DNA of 64,000 nucleotides, taken from positions 140,830-204,829 of the forward strand of contig JBFMBS010000002.1 in assembly GCA_040755055.1 (NCBI GenBank), read 5' to 3'. Positions 1 through 9,087 of this stretch are shown here, one piece after another. Under the pieces are notes generated by a model, which was given only the letters and a program-made list of their open reading frames with translations, was not told the origin of the DNA and searched no databases. The DNA is from DYJK01 sp040755055 (GTDB lineage: Bacteria; Bacteroidota; Ignavibacteria; Ignavibacteriales; Melioribacteraceae). Numbering within the stretch: position 1 is the first letter of the stretch; every line of letters starts with the position of its first letter. Made by a program: the position numbers and the translations under genes.

Positions 1-431
1 TCAACTAATGTTCCCCATGAATCTTCGACCGGGACTTTGGGGTCCGGTTTGTGAATCTGGTAAAGATCGACACAATCTGTTCGAAGACGCTTCAGGCTTG
101 CCTCAATTTCTTTTCTAATACTTTTTGGTTCCAGATTGTTGACTGCCTCCCCATTTCCATCATTTACCAGCCCACATTTAGTAGCAATGAAAACTTTTTC
201 CCTGATACCCTTCGTTGCCTTAGCGACTACTTCTTCAGAGTGGCCAAATCCATAAACTGCAGCGGTATCAATCCAGTTTACACCGTTATCGAGTGCTTCA
301 TGTATAGCTTTTATCGATTCATTATCATCAACATTTCCCCAACCAAATTGCCATGGTCCGCCTATAGCCCATGCGCCGAAACCGATCACTGTTAAATCCG
401 GTCCACTTTTACCAAGCCTACGTTTAAGCAT
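1..431 (-). CDS. Aldo/keto reductase, N-terminal part (cut by window edge)
   Basis: This is the first 143 codons of an aldo/keto reductase; the rest lies beyond the left edge. The family consists of cytosolic NADPH-dependent TIM-barrel oxidoreductases. The catalytic tetrad is visible: D55 and Y60 in the IDTAAVYGFGHSE segment, K85 in FIATKCG, and H127 in LYQIHKPDP. The N-terminus (LGKSGPDLTVIGFGAW) is the usual first strand. The start is the ATG at 429-431. The sequence resembles the subgroup of general stress-type and L-glyceraldehyde-3-phosphate reductase-like AKRs, but the substrate cannot be read from it. It has no operon partner in view: the next gene upstream ends at 746, behind a terminator. 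Confidence 0.9.
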   Translation of the reverse strand, partial: MLKRRLGKSGPDLTVIGFGAWAIGGPWQFGWGNVDDNESIKAIHEALDNGVNWIDTAAVYGFGHSEEVVAKATKGIREKVFIATKCGLVNDGNGEAVNNLEPKSIRKEIEASLKRLRTDCVDLYQIHKPDPKVPVEDSWGTLV

Positions 432-745
432 GTGTTACCCCAATAAGAATTGTTAAATAATTATAGTTTTAAAATTAGTATTAGATTTTCAGAAAGCAAA
501 TTGAGAAGTAATTATGAAGCTGAAGCGAGAGGCGAAACCAATAAATTCTAAATTCAAAATCCTAGTTTCTAATATCATAATCTTACTCCACATTCACCAT
601 TCATTATTCGATGTTCAACATTCAGTATTCTCTATTTAAAATAAAAAACCCCGGGGGAGTAAGCCCGGGGTTTGTATGAGGCTAAAAATATGCATCGAAG
701 GATCGGGCCCCCTTTAAGCCCTTAATTAATAGCCTCAAAGATCTA
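432..745. other. Intergenic region with degenerate ATTC-rich tract and a terminator
   Basis: No gene is seen in these 314 bases. Positions 591-634 hold a degenerate tandem of short ATTC/TTCA units, followed at 641-673 by a strong terminator for the gene upstream. The promoter of the aldo/keto reductase should lie in 432-590, but I cannot assign its elements. Confidence 0.5.
641..673 (-). terminator. Rho-independent terminator
   Basis: Positions 646-655 (AAACCCCGGG) pair perfectly with 664-673 (CCCGGGGTTT) around an eight-base loop. Read on the minus strand the stem is followed by a run of T (641-648). It closes the PorV-like gene and probably the whole 746-8088 unit. Confidence 0.9.
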
Positions 746-1774
746 TCACAATCCAAAGGTGAGTGCGAAAATGTGATTGCTATCGAAGTAATCTACGTCC
801 CGGTAAGCATAATCCAAACGCACTTTTAATCCTTCGATTTCGTAATTAATTCCAAAACCGGCAGTCAGACCGTATATAAATTCAGAATCTTCATAATCAG
901 GTGCATATGTATAACCGCCCCTAATTGAGAACAAATTATTATAAGTATATTCAGCACCAAGTTTATATTGATCGCCGGAAAAATTATTATTCTGGAATGT
1001 TGTAGAGAACAATAATGAATTACTCTCTGTAAAAATCGGCGCGTAAGCAACACCAATTTCTAATGATGAAGGCAATTCATATGTTGCTGCATCTATCGTG
1101 TAATATTGTGTCGGTCTTTGATACCCCGAAGCTTCAGCAAGAACATTCAATCCTGAACCGCTGAATTTTGCTTGTGGCCCTAAGTTCTTCATAACAATTG
1201 CAAAACTTAATCCATCGAGTCCGCCTAAGCCGGTATACATTACACCAATGTTAAATGCAACACCGGTAGAACTAACCAATCCTAATTTTTCACTTATCAG
1301 GTTACCGGTAATTCCAACTGAAATCCGGTCGCTTAGGTTTCTAGCAAAGGTTAACCCGGCGGTAATCAATTGTGGCGCATAAGTCTGCCCGGTTCCATCA
1401 GGGTTTTCAACAGTAGTTACATCTATGTCCCCAATCGATAATGATTTTAAACTAACTCCAAATACTCCCAGATCGGATACCTGAAATGCGACTGCACCGT
1501 AGTTAACACCAATATCAGCTAAGTAAGACATATGTGAGAAAGTTGCTTCAACTCCGTAATTAACTCTTGATATGCCGGCCGGATTCCAATAGAGTGCGTC
1601 AATGCCTCTCAGAGAGGAAATATTAGAGCCAGAAAGACTGATGCCTTGAGCACCAACCGGAATCAAAAGTTGAGCTGCTCCTCCAGTACCATTACGCGAA
1701 CCACCGCCGGCGTAAACGATAACCGAAGAAACAAGGAGAAGCAAAACAATTTTTTGTATGAATATCTTCTTCAT
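746..1774 (-). CDS. PorV/PorQ-like outer-membrane beta-barrel protein (UPF0164 type)
   Basis: This is a 342-residue protein with a signal peptide (residues 1-22, ending near VYAGGG) and a beta-rich body. The N-terminal signature GAQGISLSGSNISSLRGID, followed by ALYWNPAG, is the hallmark of the PorV/PorQ family, FadL-like barrels. The best-known member, PorV, shuttles T9SS cargo to the surface sortase. The start has a good ribosome site (AAGGAG) six bases upstream. It follows a T9SS-tailed surface protein by 28 bases, so it probably handles export or anchoring of that neighbour. Which family member it is, PorV itself or one of the many lineage paralogues, cannot be decided. Confidence 0.8.
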   Translation of the reverse strand: MKKIFIQKIVLLLLVSSVIVYAGGGSRNGTGGAAQLLIPVGAQGISLSGSNISSLRGIDALYWNPAGISRVNYGVEATFSHMSYLADIGVNYGAVAFQVSDLGVFGVSLKSLSIGDIDVTTVENPDGTGQTYAPQLITAGLTFARNLSDRISVGITGNLISEKLGLVSSTGVAFNIGVMYTGLGGLDGLSFAIVMKNLGPQAKFSGSGLNVLAEASGYQRPTQYYTIDAATYELPSSLEIGVAYAPIFTESNSLLFSTTFQNNNFSGDQYKLGAEYTYNNLFSIRGGYTYAPDYEDSEFIYGLTAGFGINYEIEGLKVRLDYAYRDVDYFDSNHIFALTFGL

Positions 1775-1802
1775 TTTTTCTCCTTAAACTTTTTTCAACA
1801 AT

Positions 1803-4800
1803 TTAGAATCTATCAAGTATTTGTTGTTCTTGAATTATTGTGAACTTCAATACTTTTGTGCCTAAACCAGGCATATCAATGTAAGCTAAGAATAAACCGC
1901 TCCCGACCGGTAGTCCACGATCATTTGTTAGTTCCCATCTTTCAAATTGCGAATCGTTATTCTTCCTGATGGTTCTAACCATTTCACCCGCTAAGTTGAA
2001 TATTCTTATTGTGGCTTCTCTCGGTAAATGATTAAATGTTACAAATCGTTGATATTTATTCAGCTCTTCAGGATTAGCACCATAGTAAGGATTAGGAAAT
2101 ACATTTACCCGTTTAATATCTTCTTTAGCAAGTTCGGTACTGTTTGTATTTGTCGGTGCTGTAAATCGAAATTCATCACTCGCAGAATTTGTTTTGTTTG
2201 TAACGATTCTAAATACAGTTCCTACTTCGGGTAATGCCTGATCATAATTTGGATAGTTATCCACCGAGCCTCCGTTCCAATTGACCAGAACAATTCTTCT
2301 CAAAGCATCACCAACCATAATACTTGCATCCATATATTCGTGGTTTTCATCACCAACCGTTGTAATTTTATTTACAATGGCATCATACCCAGATTGTCCG
2401 GGTGAATGATCGGCTGGTATTACCCAATAGATCCAATCTGTCTCAGGATCATTAGCACCGCCTGATAACGGGTGTGTGAAATTTGTTAAACCAAATTCAC
2501 CATTTTCATCGCTATCAAGAATATACGGGAAGTACCTTACATCGTCATTAGGATCGGAAGCATTGCCAATATTCCAAAGTTCGAATGTTACATCTTTCAA
2601 ATGACCGGCACCACCGTAATCGCTGCCCGGATAAATAAATGCTTTTCCGTTTCCGGTAAATCTAATTTCGAAATCATTCGGTATTAATCTTGGCCATCGT
2701 GCGCCACCTTGAGTAACACGTGTTATAAAAAAATTATAATCGTATGATTCGTCGTCAACATTACCGGTATGGATTCCCCATTCACCATCGCCAACTTGTT
2801 GATTTTCTGTTGGTCTGTCATCAGTTGTAGGATGAGGGAAACCACTGTCATTAAAAGCAAAAGCACCATATTCAGGAGGATCAAGCGGACCGGCAGCATT
2901 GGATAGAACCAGAAAATCTTTAAAGCTGTTCGGTGGGCCGATTACTTTCACCAAAAGACCATCAACAATAAAATAGTTATCGTCACCGGTTTGATTTAGC
3001 TGACCTTCAAGTTTAACTTCTCCATTAGTTACATCGGTAAGTTTCCATGAGGTTTCGCCGGCATTTGTTTCAAATGTTACTTTATATTCATGTCCGGTTA
3101 CTTTCGTTGGATCCTGAACTATTACCACAACACTGCCATCGGATTTAGCACCGCTTGTTGTGTGGGTTACTGTCGTTAACGTTTCACCATAAGTAGAAGT
3201 GTACCTGATCCCGGGATTTTCGTCATAAGGAACAACTGTAATTATCTGGAGAGGATTTTCCAATACTTGCGGTACAGCGAGAGGATCCTCGTTGAATGAA
3301 TATGTTGTTACGGCAAAATAATATCTCGATCCGTTTCTTAATGCTCTGCCGCCATTTAAATAATCTTGATTTATTTTGATCGATCTTCTTATACCCGAAT
3401 CTTTTCCATATTGTGTTGCCACATATTCGTCTTTCCCGGTGCGTGAATCAAAAACATAGTCATAAAGTGTTTCATTGCCATCTATAATATCATACGTAGC
3501 TATCAAGCGTCCGTCTGCTTTTGATGCTGATGCAGTCGGTAATTGATAAACATTATATCCCTGGAATTTGTATCCTCTTTCATCATAACCTTCAGTTTTG
3601 CTTGCAGCAGCGTCATCGCCCCAAGTAAGAATAATTTCTTGGTCTAACGAAGAAGCTGTAACTATCGGTTGATCGGCACCTTTAGGTATCTGGAAGAAAT
3701 TGTTGTATGCATCTTGAGCAACAGCATCATATGCTTTTAGGAGTGTGACTGAATTTAATCTATCAGCACCAAGTGCAGCAATTTGCGCGACTACAATTTC
3801 TTGTTCGTCACCGGGGTTCATAGTAAATGGTCCGGAAGCAACACCTATTCTTCTATCATCGGGTTGTATTAACATACCATCGATCCAACCTTCACCGGTC
3901 ACCGGATCGCCCGAGACTGCATACGGTGTTGGATGTGCACCTAACTCAGCCGGTGTTGTAAAATATTCCCCGGTTTTCCCGATTTTCCCTTGCATAAAGT
4001 TGTAGAACTGGACTGTTCCTTCATAAGATTCAGTTGTGGGATCAACTACCGAGAGATCACCGCGAGCAAAATAATAGAATGCTGTCATCGGAAGATTTTT
4101 CTTATCAGCAACTTTTTGATTTTTGTAAATTGCAGTATCACCGGGAGAATCAACTATAGGTCCCTGGAAGAAATCAAAACCTGATGCCGGAGGAGGAGTC
4201 TCACCGTAAGTTGCGTCGGTAGCTGTTGCATTATAAACATAACCTAGACTCAAAGTCGTATCGCAGCCGGCAAAGTCATCTGTGGCATTACCTAAATCAA
4301 CATCAGACCACATAGTTACATATACATCATTTAGAACGTCTGTACTTTTATTGACGATAGTATATTTTCTAAAAAGCATATTACCAAGCGGACCGGCCTG
4401 AGCATAAGCCCAGATCGTTGCTTGCATTTCGATACCGATTGGTAACGAGCCGTATAACAATGCAGTTAGAGAAGGATCAAGATCATTTGCTACAAACCAA
4501 ATTGTCTGGCTTGCACCGGGTACACCCGGAATATCAACATTAGGATTATATGAACCGTTACCATCAACATCTTCATAAGGTGCGCCTTCTGTAGCCGGCC
4601 ATTCATTCCAATCTGTTTCGTATTGTGCATACACGTCAGCTTCGGATATTCCTTCGTCTGTTGCTTCATTTGCCAGGGACGCAGTCTTATAATCCGGTCT
4701 GACTCTATAAATTCTGTTTTTGTCTAATCCCGGATCTTCGGCAACACCCGGACTTAAAATTCTTCCGGATTGCAGACCCGAACTGTAAGCTGAACCGCCA

Positions 4801-5099
4801 ACTCTTAAATCAGTACCGTTGACTTTTGCCCCCCACAAAAATCCTGATTCAAAGAATGCGGTCTTACCACTCCCTTTCGGAAATACAAACCCGGAGTTTC
4901 CGTTATTATCAAGGTCGGAATCGCCATTACTTCTAAAATATGTAGAGATGTTATTGATGTTAAGCTTAGTAGTATTTGGTACTCCAAGTACTTTTTTCAA
5001 TCGGTTGTTGCCTTCTTTCCCCTTAGCAAAATTATTGACGGGAAGTACCAGGACAACCGCAAGAAGTAAGACTAATAAAATTTTCATATTCTTTATCAT
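1803..5099 (-). CDS. Large secreted T9SS-tailed surface protein of unknown function
   Basis: This is a 1098-residue secreted protein with an N-terminal signal peptide (MIKNMKILLVLLLAVVLVLP). The long beta-rich body has acidic calcium-binding-like stretches (DVDGNGSYNPNVDIPG near residue 175) and a fibronectin-like region (about 480-620). The last 90 residues (VFPNPYYGANP ... IRIFNLAGEMVRTI) form a T9SS type-A-like sorting domain. No catalytic motif was recognised. It lies between a TonB receptor and a PorV-like barrel, with gaps of 37 and 28 bases, so the three probably form one transcription unit. AGGAGT precedes the first ATG. Confidence 0.75.
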   Translation of the reverse strand: MIKNMKILLVLLLAVVLVLPVNNFAKGKEGNNRLKKVLGVPNTTKLNINNISTYFRSNGDSDLDNNGNSGFVFPKGSGKTAFFESGFLWGAKVNGTDLRVGGSAYSSGLQSGRILSPGVAEDPGLDKNRIYRVRPDYKTASLANEATDEGISEADVYAQYETDWNEWPATEGAPYEDVDGNGSYNPNVDIPGVPGASQTIWFVANDLDPSLTALLYGSLPIGIEMQATIWAYAQAGPLGNMLFRKYTIVNKSTDVLNDVYVTMWSDVDLGNATDDFAGCDTTLSLGYVYNATATDATYGETPPPASGFDFFQGPIVDSPGDTAIYKNQKVADKKNLPMTAFYYFARGDLSVVDPTTESYEGTVQFYNFMQGKIGKTGEYFTTPAELGAHPTPYAVSGDPVTGEGWIDGMLIQPDDRRIGVASGPFTMNPGDEQEIVVAQIAALGADRLNSVTLLKAYDAVAQDAYNNFFQIPKGADQPIVTASSLDQEIILTWGDDAAASKTEGYDERGYKFQGYNVYQLPTASASKADGRLIATYDIIDGNETLYDYVFDSRTGKDEYVATQYGKDSGIRRSIKINQDYLNGGRALRNGSRYYFAVTTYSFNEDPLAVPQVLENPLQIITVVPYDENPGIRYTSTYGETLTTVTHTTSGAKSDGSVVVIVQDPTKVTGHEYKVTFETNAGETSWKLTDVTNGEVKLEGQLNQTGDDNYFIVDGLLVKVIGPPNSFKDFLVLSNAAGPLDPPEYGAFAFNDSGFPHPTTDDRPTENQQVGDGEWGIHTGNVDDESYDYNFFITRVTQGGARWPRLIPNDFEIRFTGNGKAFIYPGSDYGGAGHLKDVTFELWNIGNASDPNDDVRYFPYILDSDENGEFGLTNFTHPLSGGANDPETDWIYWVIPADHSPGQSGYDAIVNKITTVGDENHEYMDASIMVGDALRRIVLVNWNGGSVDNYPNYDQALPEVGTVFRIVTNKTNSASDEFRFTAPTNTNSTELAKEDIKRVNVFPNPYYGANPEELNKYQRFVTFNHLPREATIRIFNLAGEMVRTIRKNNDSQFERWELTNDRGLPVGSGLFLAYIDMPGLGTKVLKFTIIQEQQILDRF

Positions 5100-5136
5100 T
5101 TTTTATAACTCCTATCTTTATTTTCAAAAAGAGTTA

Positions 5137-8088
5137 TTAATACTCTAATTTGATTCCAAGGCGTATTTGCCGTGGAGGTCCGTAAAAGTTCGGTGCAGTG
5201 AATAGTGCCGGTGCGTTGTTATATGCTTCATAATAATCAATATTAATAGCACGGTACATGTCAATATAATTCGGTTGGTTAACTAGTTCACCGCTCAAGT
5301 TTGGATCACTTATATAACCATCATCTGTTGTACTTCCGGTTCTTAAGAATACATTTTCAATATTCTTTGTATCGAACAAATTGATTACAAAGAGATAGAC
5401 ATTGACCTTTACTTTATCGAATAGATGAAAAGTTTTATCGATTCTCAGATCAGCTTGCAAAGTTGAAGGTGTAACCGATGCATTCAACGCTTCAACCGGC
5501 TGACGATCGCGAGCATCACCTTCTAAATTAGCACCGCCTATGCCTCTTGTGTACGGGTGGCCGCTTGAAAATGTAAATAATAATGAAGCACCGGCTTCTT
5601 GTAAGATGGATGGACCATCATCAATCCCGAAATGGTAATCGATATTTAAATTTCCGCGGAATGAATTATTAAACTCCAAAGGAGAAATATATTGCGGACG
5701 GAAAATAGTCACACCATCAAGAGGTGCACCTACAATTCCTCTATTTGAATTCGGGAATGAACCGGTACCTTGTGCATCCTGGAACGATACCGATGCATTG
5801 ATTGCAATGCGTTTTGTTCTACGCATGTTAAATGATATTTCAAGTCCCTTCGTTGTAGCAAAATCGCCGTTTCGGTATATGTTATAACTCCTGAATAACG
5901 AGGTTCTATCAACTGCTTGAAGATCGAGAACAACCTGATCTTTAACATCTTTGTAGTAACCGGTTATATCGAACGAAGCAAAATCTCCAATCTGTTGTGT
6001 GAACCCAATTTCGTACTGGGTCGTTCTTGTTGGTCTTAAATTAAATCCAATTGGGTTGTTAATAAACAAACCGCCCCTTAACTGGCTTGCAGTTACATTC
6101 AAACTTTGGTAGATATCAGCCAATCTTGTCTGCTGTACAAATTTTCCGTACTGAGCATGGAAGATAGTTTGATCGGTTACCGGGAAAGAAATTCCGATTC
6201 TTGGGCTGACTGCCTGGAACGACGGAACCTTCTTTAATCCTTCCGGATGAATTTCACCGGTGTTAAAATCAATTGCCAAATCCGGTAATGCCGGATCGAG
6301 AAATTCATAATTATCGGTGTCGATATAATCATAACGTACACCGATGTTTAAGATTATATCATCCAGATCAATTTTGTCCTGAATATATGCGGCAGCAAAT
6401 ACCGGGTGCTTAGCTCCGAACAGACCGTCATCATCCGTTTCATTGCCGAAAACATCGTAACCGTAGTTGTTAACACCTTGTGCAATTAAAATTTCTTCGG
6501 CGGTTCTTGTTCCCGGATTAGCAAGTAAACCGGCTAATGAGAAAACTCTTTCATTATTCCAGCTATAATTGCGAATTGCATATCTCTGGTAGTCTCCTCC
6601 AAATTTAACAGCATGCTGTTTATTCGGAAGCCACGAGAAGCCGAAGTTGAAAGAAATATTTTCTCTTCTAAACTTCTGGTAACCGGCTAAAACATCATCC
6701 GGGCTGTTAAATGCAAATGAATAGATACTTACTCTATCCGGTCTTGTATATCTTGTTGCAAAAGTAGTTGCGCCTACTGCTGCATTTGCAAGACTATCAC
6801 CATAACTCAAAAAATTATCTTTTAATAACGGATCATATAGATTTGAAGTCTGACGGAAGTAGCCGAAAGTAACATCATAGTACATTTTATCACTCAGCAC
6901 ATGTGTCAATTTTAAACTACCGGTTCCGTTTGTACCGTCAACTTGTTCTATTCTTGCTGTGTTTAAAATGTTTGCGATTAAACCGGCGTTCCTATGAGTG
7001 TTAAACGGATTCTGAATACCGTTTGTAGAATACGTTCCGGCTAATCTTAATTGGAAAGGCATTAAATCAAAAGTTAATGTACCGGTGTAAGTTGTAGTTT
7101 CAAGATAGTTCCCTCTTACTGCACCGGCCGGGTAAACCAAATTTAAAGTGTCACCTGAAACTGCATCACTAACTAATCCGATGTTAATACCAGGAAACGG
7201 TTGCGGATTTCTATCTCTCTGGTAATTATAATTGACTAAACCAAAAAATTTAATTTTATCGCTTAGAACCGGTCCGCTAATTGTACCGGTCATTTCACTG
7301 TAACCAAACCAGTTAGCACCTAATCTTTTCTCGCCATCGAAAGCATCATCTTTGCTTGCGAATGTAACGTTATCGGTAATGTATTCAATTGAAGCTTTCA
7401 GATCTTTTGAACCGCTCTTCAACTGTTGACGTATAAGCCCGGCATTAGCACCACCGTACTCAGCAGTATAACCTCCGGCTTGTACTTGAATTTCTTCAAC
7501 TGCATCTTGTACAACACGGACAGCATTTCCGCCGGTCATCGGGTTACGTACGGAAATCCCTTCAAGATAATAGCCTACTTCATCTAATCTGCCGCCCCGT
7601 ACGAAAACAACATTATCTTTTAAAACAACTCCGGCAGAAAGACCAATGATATTATTTACGCCTCTAACCGGTAGAGCTTCAATATCATCGCTGGTTGTTA
7701 CACGCACAGCGTTAGTATTACTTTTGTTTACCAACGGTTTTTGTGCAACAATAGCAATCTCGGAAATTGATATATCTTCCGAAGGTAATGCAAAATCAAG
7801 ATCCGTTGTTAGATCCGAAAAGACGCGTACATTGGAGATTGTTGATGAACGATAACCAATAAAAGAAGCTCTTACCTCATAAGTTCCGGCTTCAACATTT
7901 GTTATCAGGTACTCACCATTAATGTCGGTTGCCGCACCAAATGATGTCCCCATAACAATCACATTAGCACCAATCAGCGGCTCGTTGGTACTTGCATCTA
8001 CAACTTTGCCCTTGATCTTGCCTGATGCTGCATTTAGTATTACCGGGAGTAAAATTAGAAGGGAAAAAAGAGTAAAGACTTTTTTCAT
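5137..8088 (-). CDS. TonB-dependent receptor with carboxypeptidase-regulatory N-domain
   Basis: This is an outer-membrane receptor of 983 residues. After the signal peptide come a CarboxypepD-regulatory domain (about 25-105: GKIKGKVVDASTNEPLIGAN), a plug domain (about 115-220, with VFVRGGRLDEVGYYLEG) and a 22-strand-type barrel. The reading frame extends four codons further, to an ATG at 8100. The ATG at 8088 is preferred because the run of six G residues at 8093-8098 lies just upstream of it and gives a normal signal peptide (MKKVFTLFSLLILLP). No SusD partner is adjacent, and the ligand is unknown. The gene heads the receptor / T9SS protein / PorV-like trio and lies downstream of the LuxR-type regulator. 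Confidence 0.88.
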   Translation of the reverse strand: MKKVFTLFSLLILLPVILNAASGKIKGKVVDASTNEPLIGANVIVMGTSFGAATDINGEYLITNVEAGTYEVRASFIGYRSSTISNVRVFSDLTTDLDFALPSEDISISEIAIVAQKPLVNKSNTNAVRVTTSDDIEALPVRGVNNIIGLSAGVVLKDNVVFVRGGRLDEVGYYLEGISVRNPMTGGNAVRVVQDAVEEIQVQAGGYTAEYGGANAGLIRQQLKSGSKDLKASIEYITDNVTFASKDDAFDGEKRLGANWFGYSEMTGTISGPVLSDKIKFFGLVNYNYQRDRNPQPFPGINIGLVSDAVSGDTLNLVYPAGAVRGNYLETTTYTGTLTFDLMPFQLRLAGTYSTNGIQNPFNTHRNAGLIANILNTARIEQVDGTNGTGSLKLTHVLSDKMYYDVTFGYFRQTSNLYDPLLKDNFLSYGDSLANAAVGATTFATRYTRPDRVSIYSFAFNSPDDVLAGYQKFRRENISFNFGFSWLPNKQHAVKFGGDYQRYAIRNYSWNNERVFSLAGLLANPGTRTAEEILIAQGVNNYGYDVFGNETDDDGLFGAKHPVFAAAYIQDKIDLDDIILNIGVRYDYIDTDNYEFLDPALPDLAIDFNTGEIHPEGLKKVPSFQAVSPRIGISFPVTDQTIFHAQYGKFVQQTRLADIYQSLNVTASQLRGGLFINNPIGFNLRPTRTTQYEIGFTQQIGDFASFDITGYYKDVKDQVVLDLQAVDRTSLFRSYNIYRNGDFATTKGLEISFNMRRTKRIAINASVSFQDAQGTGSFPNSNRGIVGAPLDGVTIFRPQYISPLEFNNSFRGNLNIDYHFGIDDGPSILQEAGASLLFTFSSGHPYTRGIGGANLEGDARDRQPVEALNASVTPSTLQADLRIDKTFHLFDKVKVNVYLFVINLFDTKNIENVFLRTGSTTDDGYISDPNLSGELVNQPNYIDMYRAINIDYYEAYNNAPALFTAPNFYGPPRQIRLGIKLEY

Positions 8089-8092
8089 TGGA

Positions 8093-8098
8093 CCCCCC
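8093..8098 (-). promoter_or_regulatory. G-rich ribosome binding site that decides the receptor start
   Basis: Six consecutive G residues on the minus strand lie between two in-frame ATGs. Only the downstream ATG (8086-8088) is correctly placed to use them, so the longer frame from 8100 is unlikely. Confidence 0.6.
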
Positions 8099-8189
8099 AT
8101 ATTTTTGTTAGTGGATTATGTTAATTAATTATTACTCGCGAACACTCCCTATTCTTGGGGAAAAAATTATAATTTGTATCCCTGATGCA

Positions 8190-8201
8190 CTACTGCATGA
8201 A
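8190..8201. repeat. Direct repeat copy 1 (CTACTGCATGAA)
   Basis: This is the first of two exact 12-base copies in the 195-base gap between the LuxR-type regulator and the TonB receptor. The flank makes an imperfect dyad, TGATGCA (8183-8189) and TGCATGA (8194-8200), around CTAC. It could be a regulator site in the receptor promoter. Confidence 0.55.
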
Positions 8202-8242
8202 CAGAGTGTTTTTAAACGAAAATGTTCTTAAATAGACTGAAG

Positions 8243-8254
8243 CTACTGCATGAA
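8243..8254. repeat. Direct repeat copy 2 (CTACTGCATGAA)
   Basis: This is the second exact copy, 53 bases from the first (start to start), which is close to five helical turns, so both copies face the same side of the DNA. Confidence 0.55.
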
Positions 8255-8283
8255 TGTGGGGGTAATACCGATGGGTGAGAATT

Positions 8284-8922
8284 TTAGATTACTTTTTCGC
8301 GCAAAGTTTTGGCAACAAGCTCGGCTTGATTTTTTACCTTTAATTTTCTGTACACATTTTTAAAATGAAATCGTACAGTTTCTATACTGATAAAAAGTTT
8401 TTTCGCAATATCTTTAATATGAACGCCATCGACCAGGAGTTTAAGTACTTCTTTTTCGCGTGGAGAAAGTTTGTAATCGGTTTCAACAATTATATTATCC
8501 TTTGAGTTTTGGAAGTGATCAATTAAATCTTTTGCAGCTTCCGGGCTAAGCGGTGCACCCCCGTCATATAATTCTTTAACAGCACTCATCAATTGGGTAG
8601 GTGAAATTTCGCCGCTCAAATAACCATTTGCACCGGCACGCAGCAATCTCAGCATCAAATTTGCATTATTGTATTGTGAAATCATTAAAATCAATATCGA
8701 TGGATTATGAAATTTAATTTGCCGGACAGTTTGAATTGTTTCGTCAGTATTTGATTGGCTGCTAAAGACGATTATATCGGGTCTGTTAATATTTATAATC
8801 TGCTCGATATGATTAAGATTACCACCCGATTCTGTGCAATTGTATCCTTCAGTATTGTTAATCAAGTAACTGATACCTTGCCTAACTTTTTCGTCATCTG
8901 AAATTAGTAGAAGATTAATCAT
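8284..8922 (-). CDS. LuxR/NarL-type transcription regulator with degenerate receiver domain
   Basis: This is a 212-residue regulator with a CheY-like receiver (about 1-120) and a LuxR/GerE helix-turn-helix (about 150-210: LSPREKEVLKLLVDG, ETVRFHFKNVYRKL). The acidic pair at residues 9-10 is present. The phospho-acceptor position, reached by aligning PDIIVFS with the family PDLILLD, is Ser54 instead of Asp, and the conserved Lys (G-Y-L-x-K) is Gly104. It therefore probably does not work by ordinary phosphorylation. No histidine kinase is nearby. It ends 195 bases upstream of the TonB receptor, and two direct repeats lie in that gap, so control of the receptor unit is plausible but inferred. 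Confidence 0.85.
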   Translation of the reverse strand: MINLLLISDDEKVRQGISYLINNTEGYNCTESGGNLNHIEQIININRPDIIVFSSQSNTDETIQTVRQIKFHNPSILILMISQYNNANLMLRLLRAGANGYLSGEISPTQLMSAVKELYDGGAPLSPEAAKDLIDHFQNSKDNIIVETDYKLSPREKEVLKLLVDGVHIKDIAKKLFISIETVRFHFKNVYRKLKVKNQAELVAKTLREKVI

Positions 8923-9022
8923 AGCGGAGTAATTTTATTTGCACTGTTTTGACGGCGAATGTAATATAATAGTTGTATGAAAAGTGATGAAAAAATTTTT
9001 CTCTTAAAATATTTTCCCGGAC

Positions 9023-9060
9023 AAACAAAAAAAAGACCGTCCATCTTCGAACGGTCTTTT
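9023..9060 (-). terminator. Rho-independent terminator of the OmpA-family gene
   Basis: AAAAGACCGT (9031-9040) pairs perfectly with ACGGTCTTTT (9051-9060) around ten bases. On the minus strand a run of T follows. Since the stem ends in A/T runs on both sides it could also act in the other direction. Confidence 0.85.
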
Positions 9061-9087
9061 GTCCAATTCAAAAAATTATTTGAAGAG

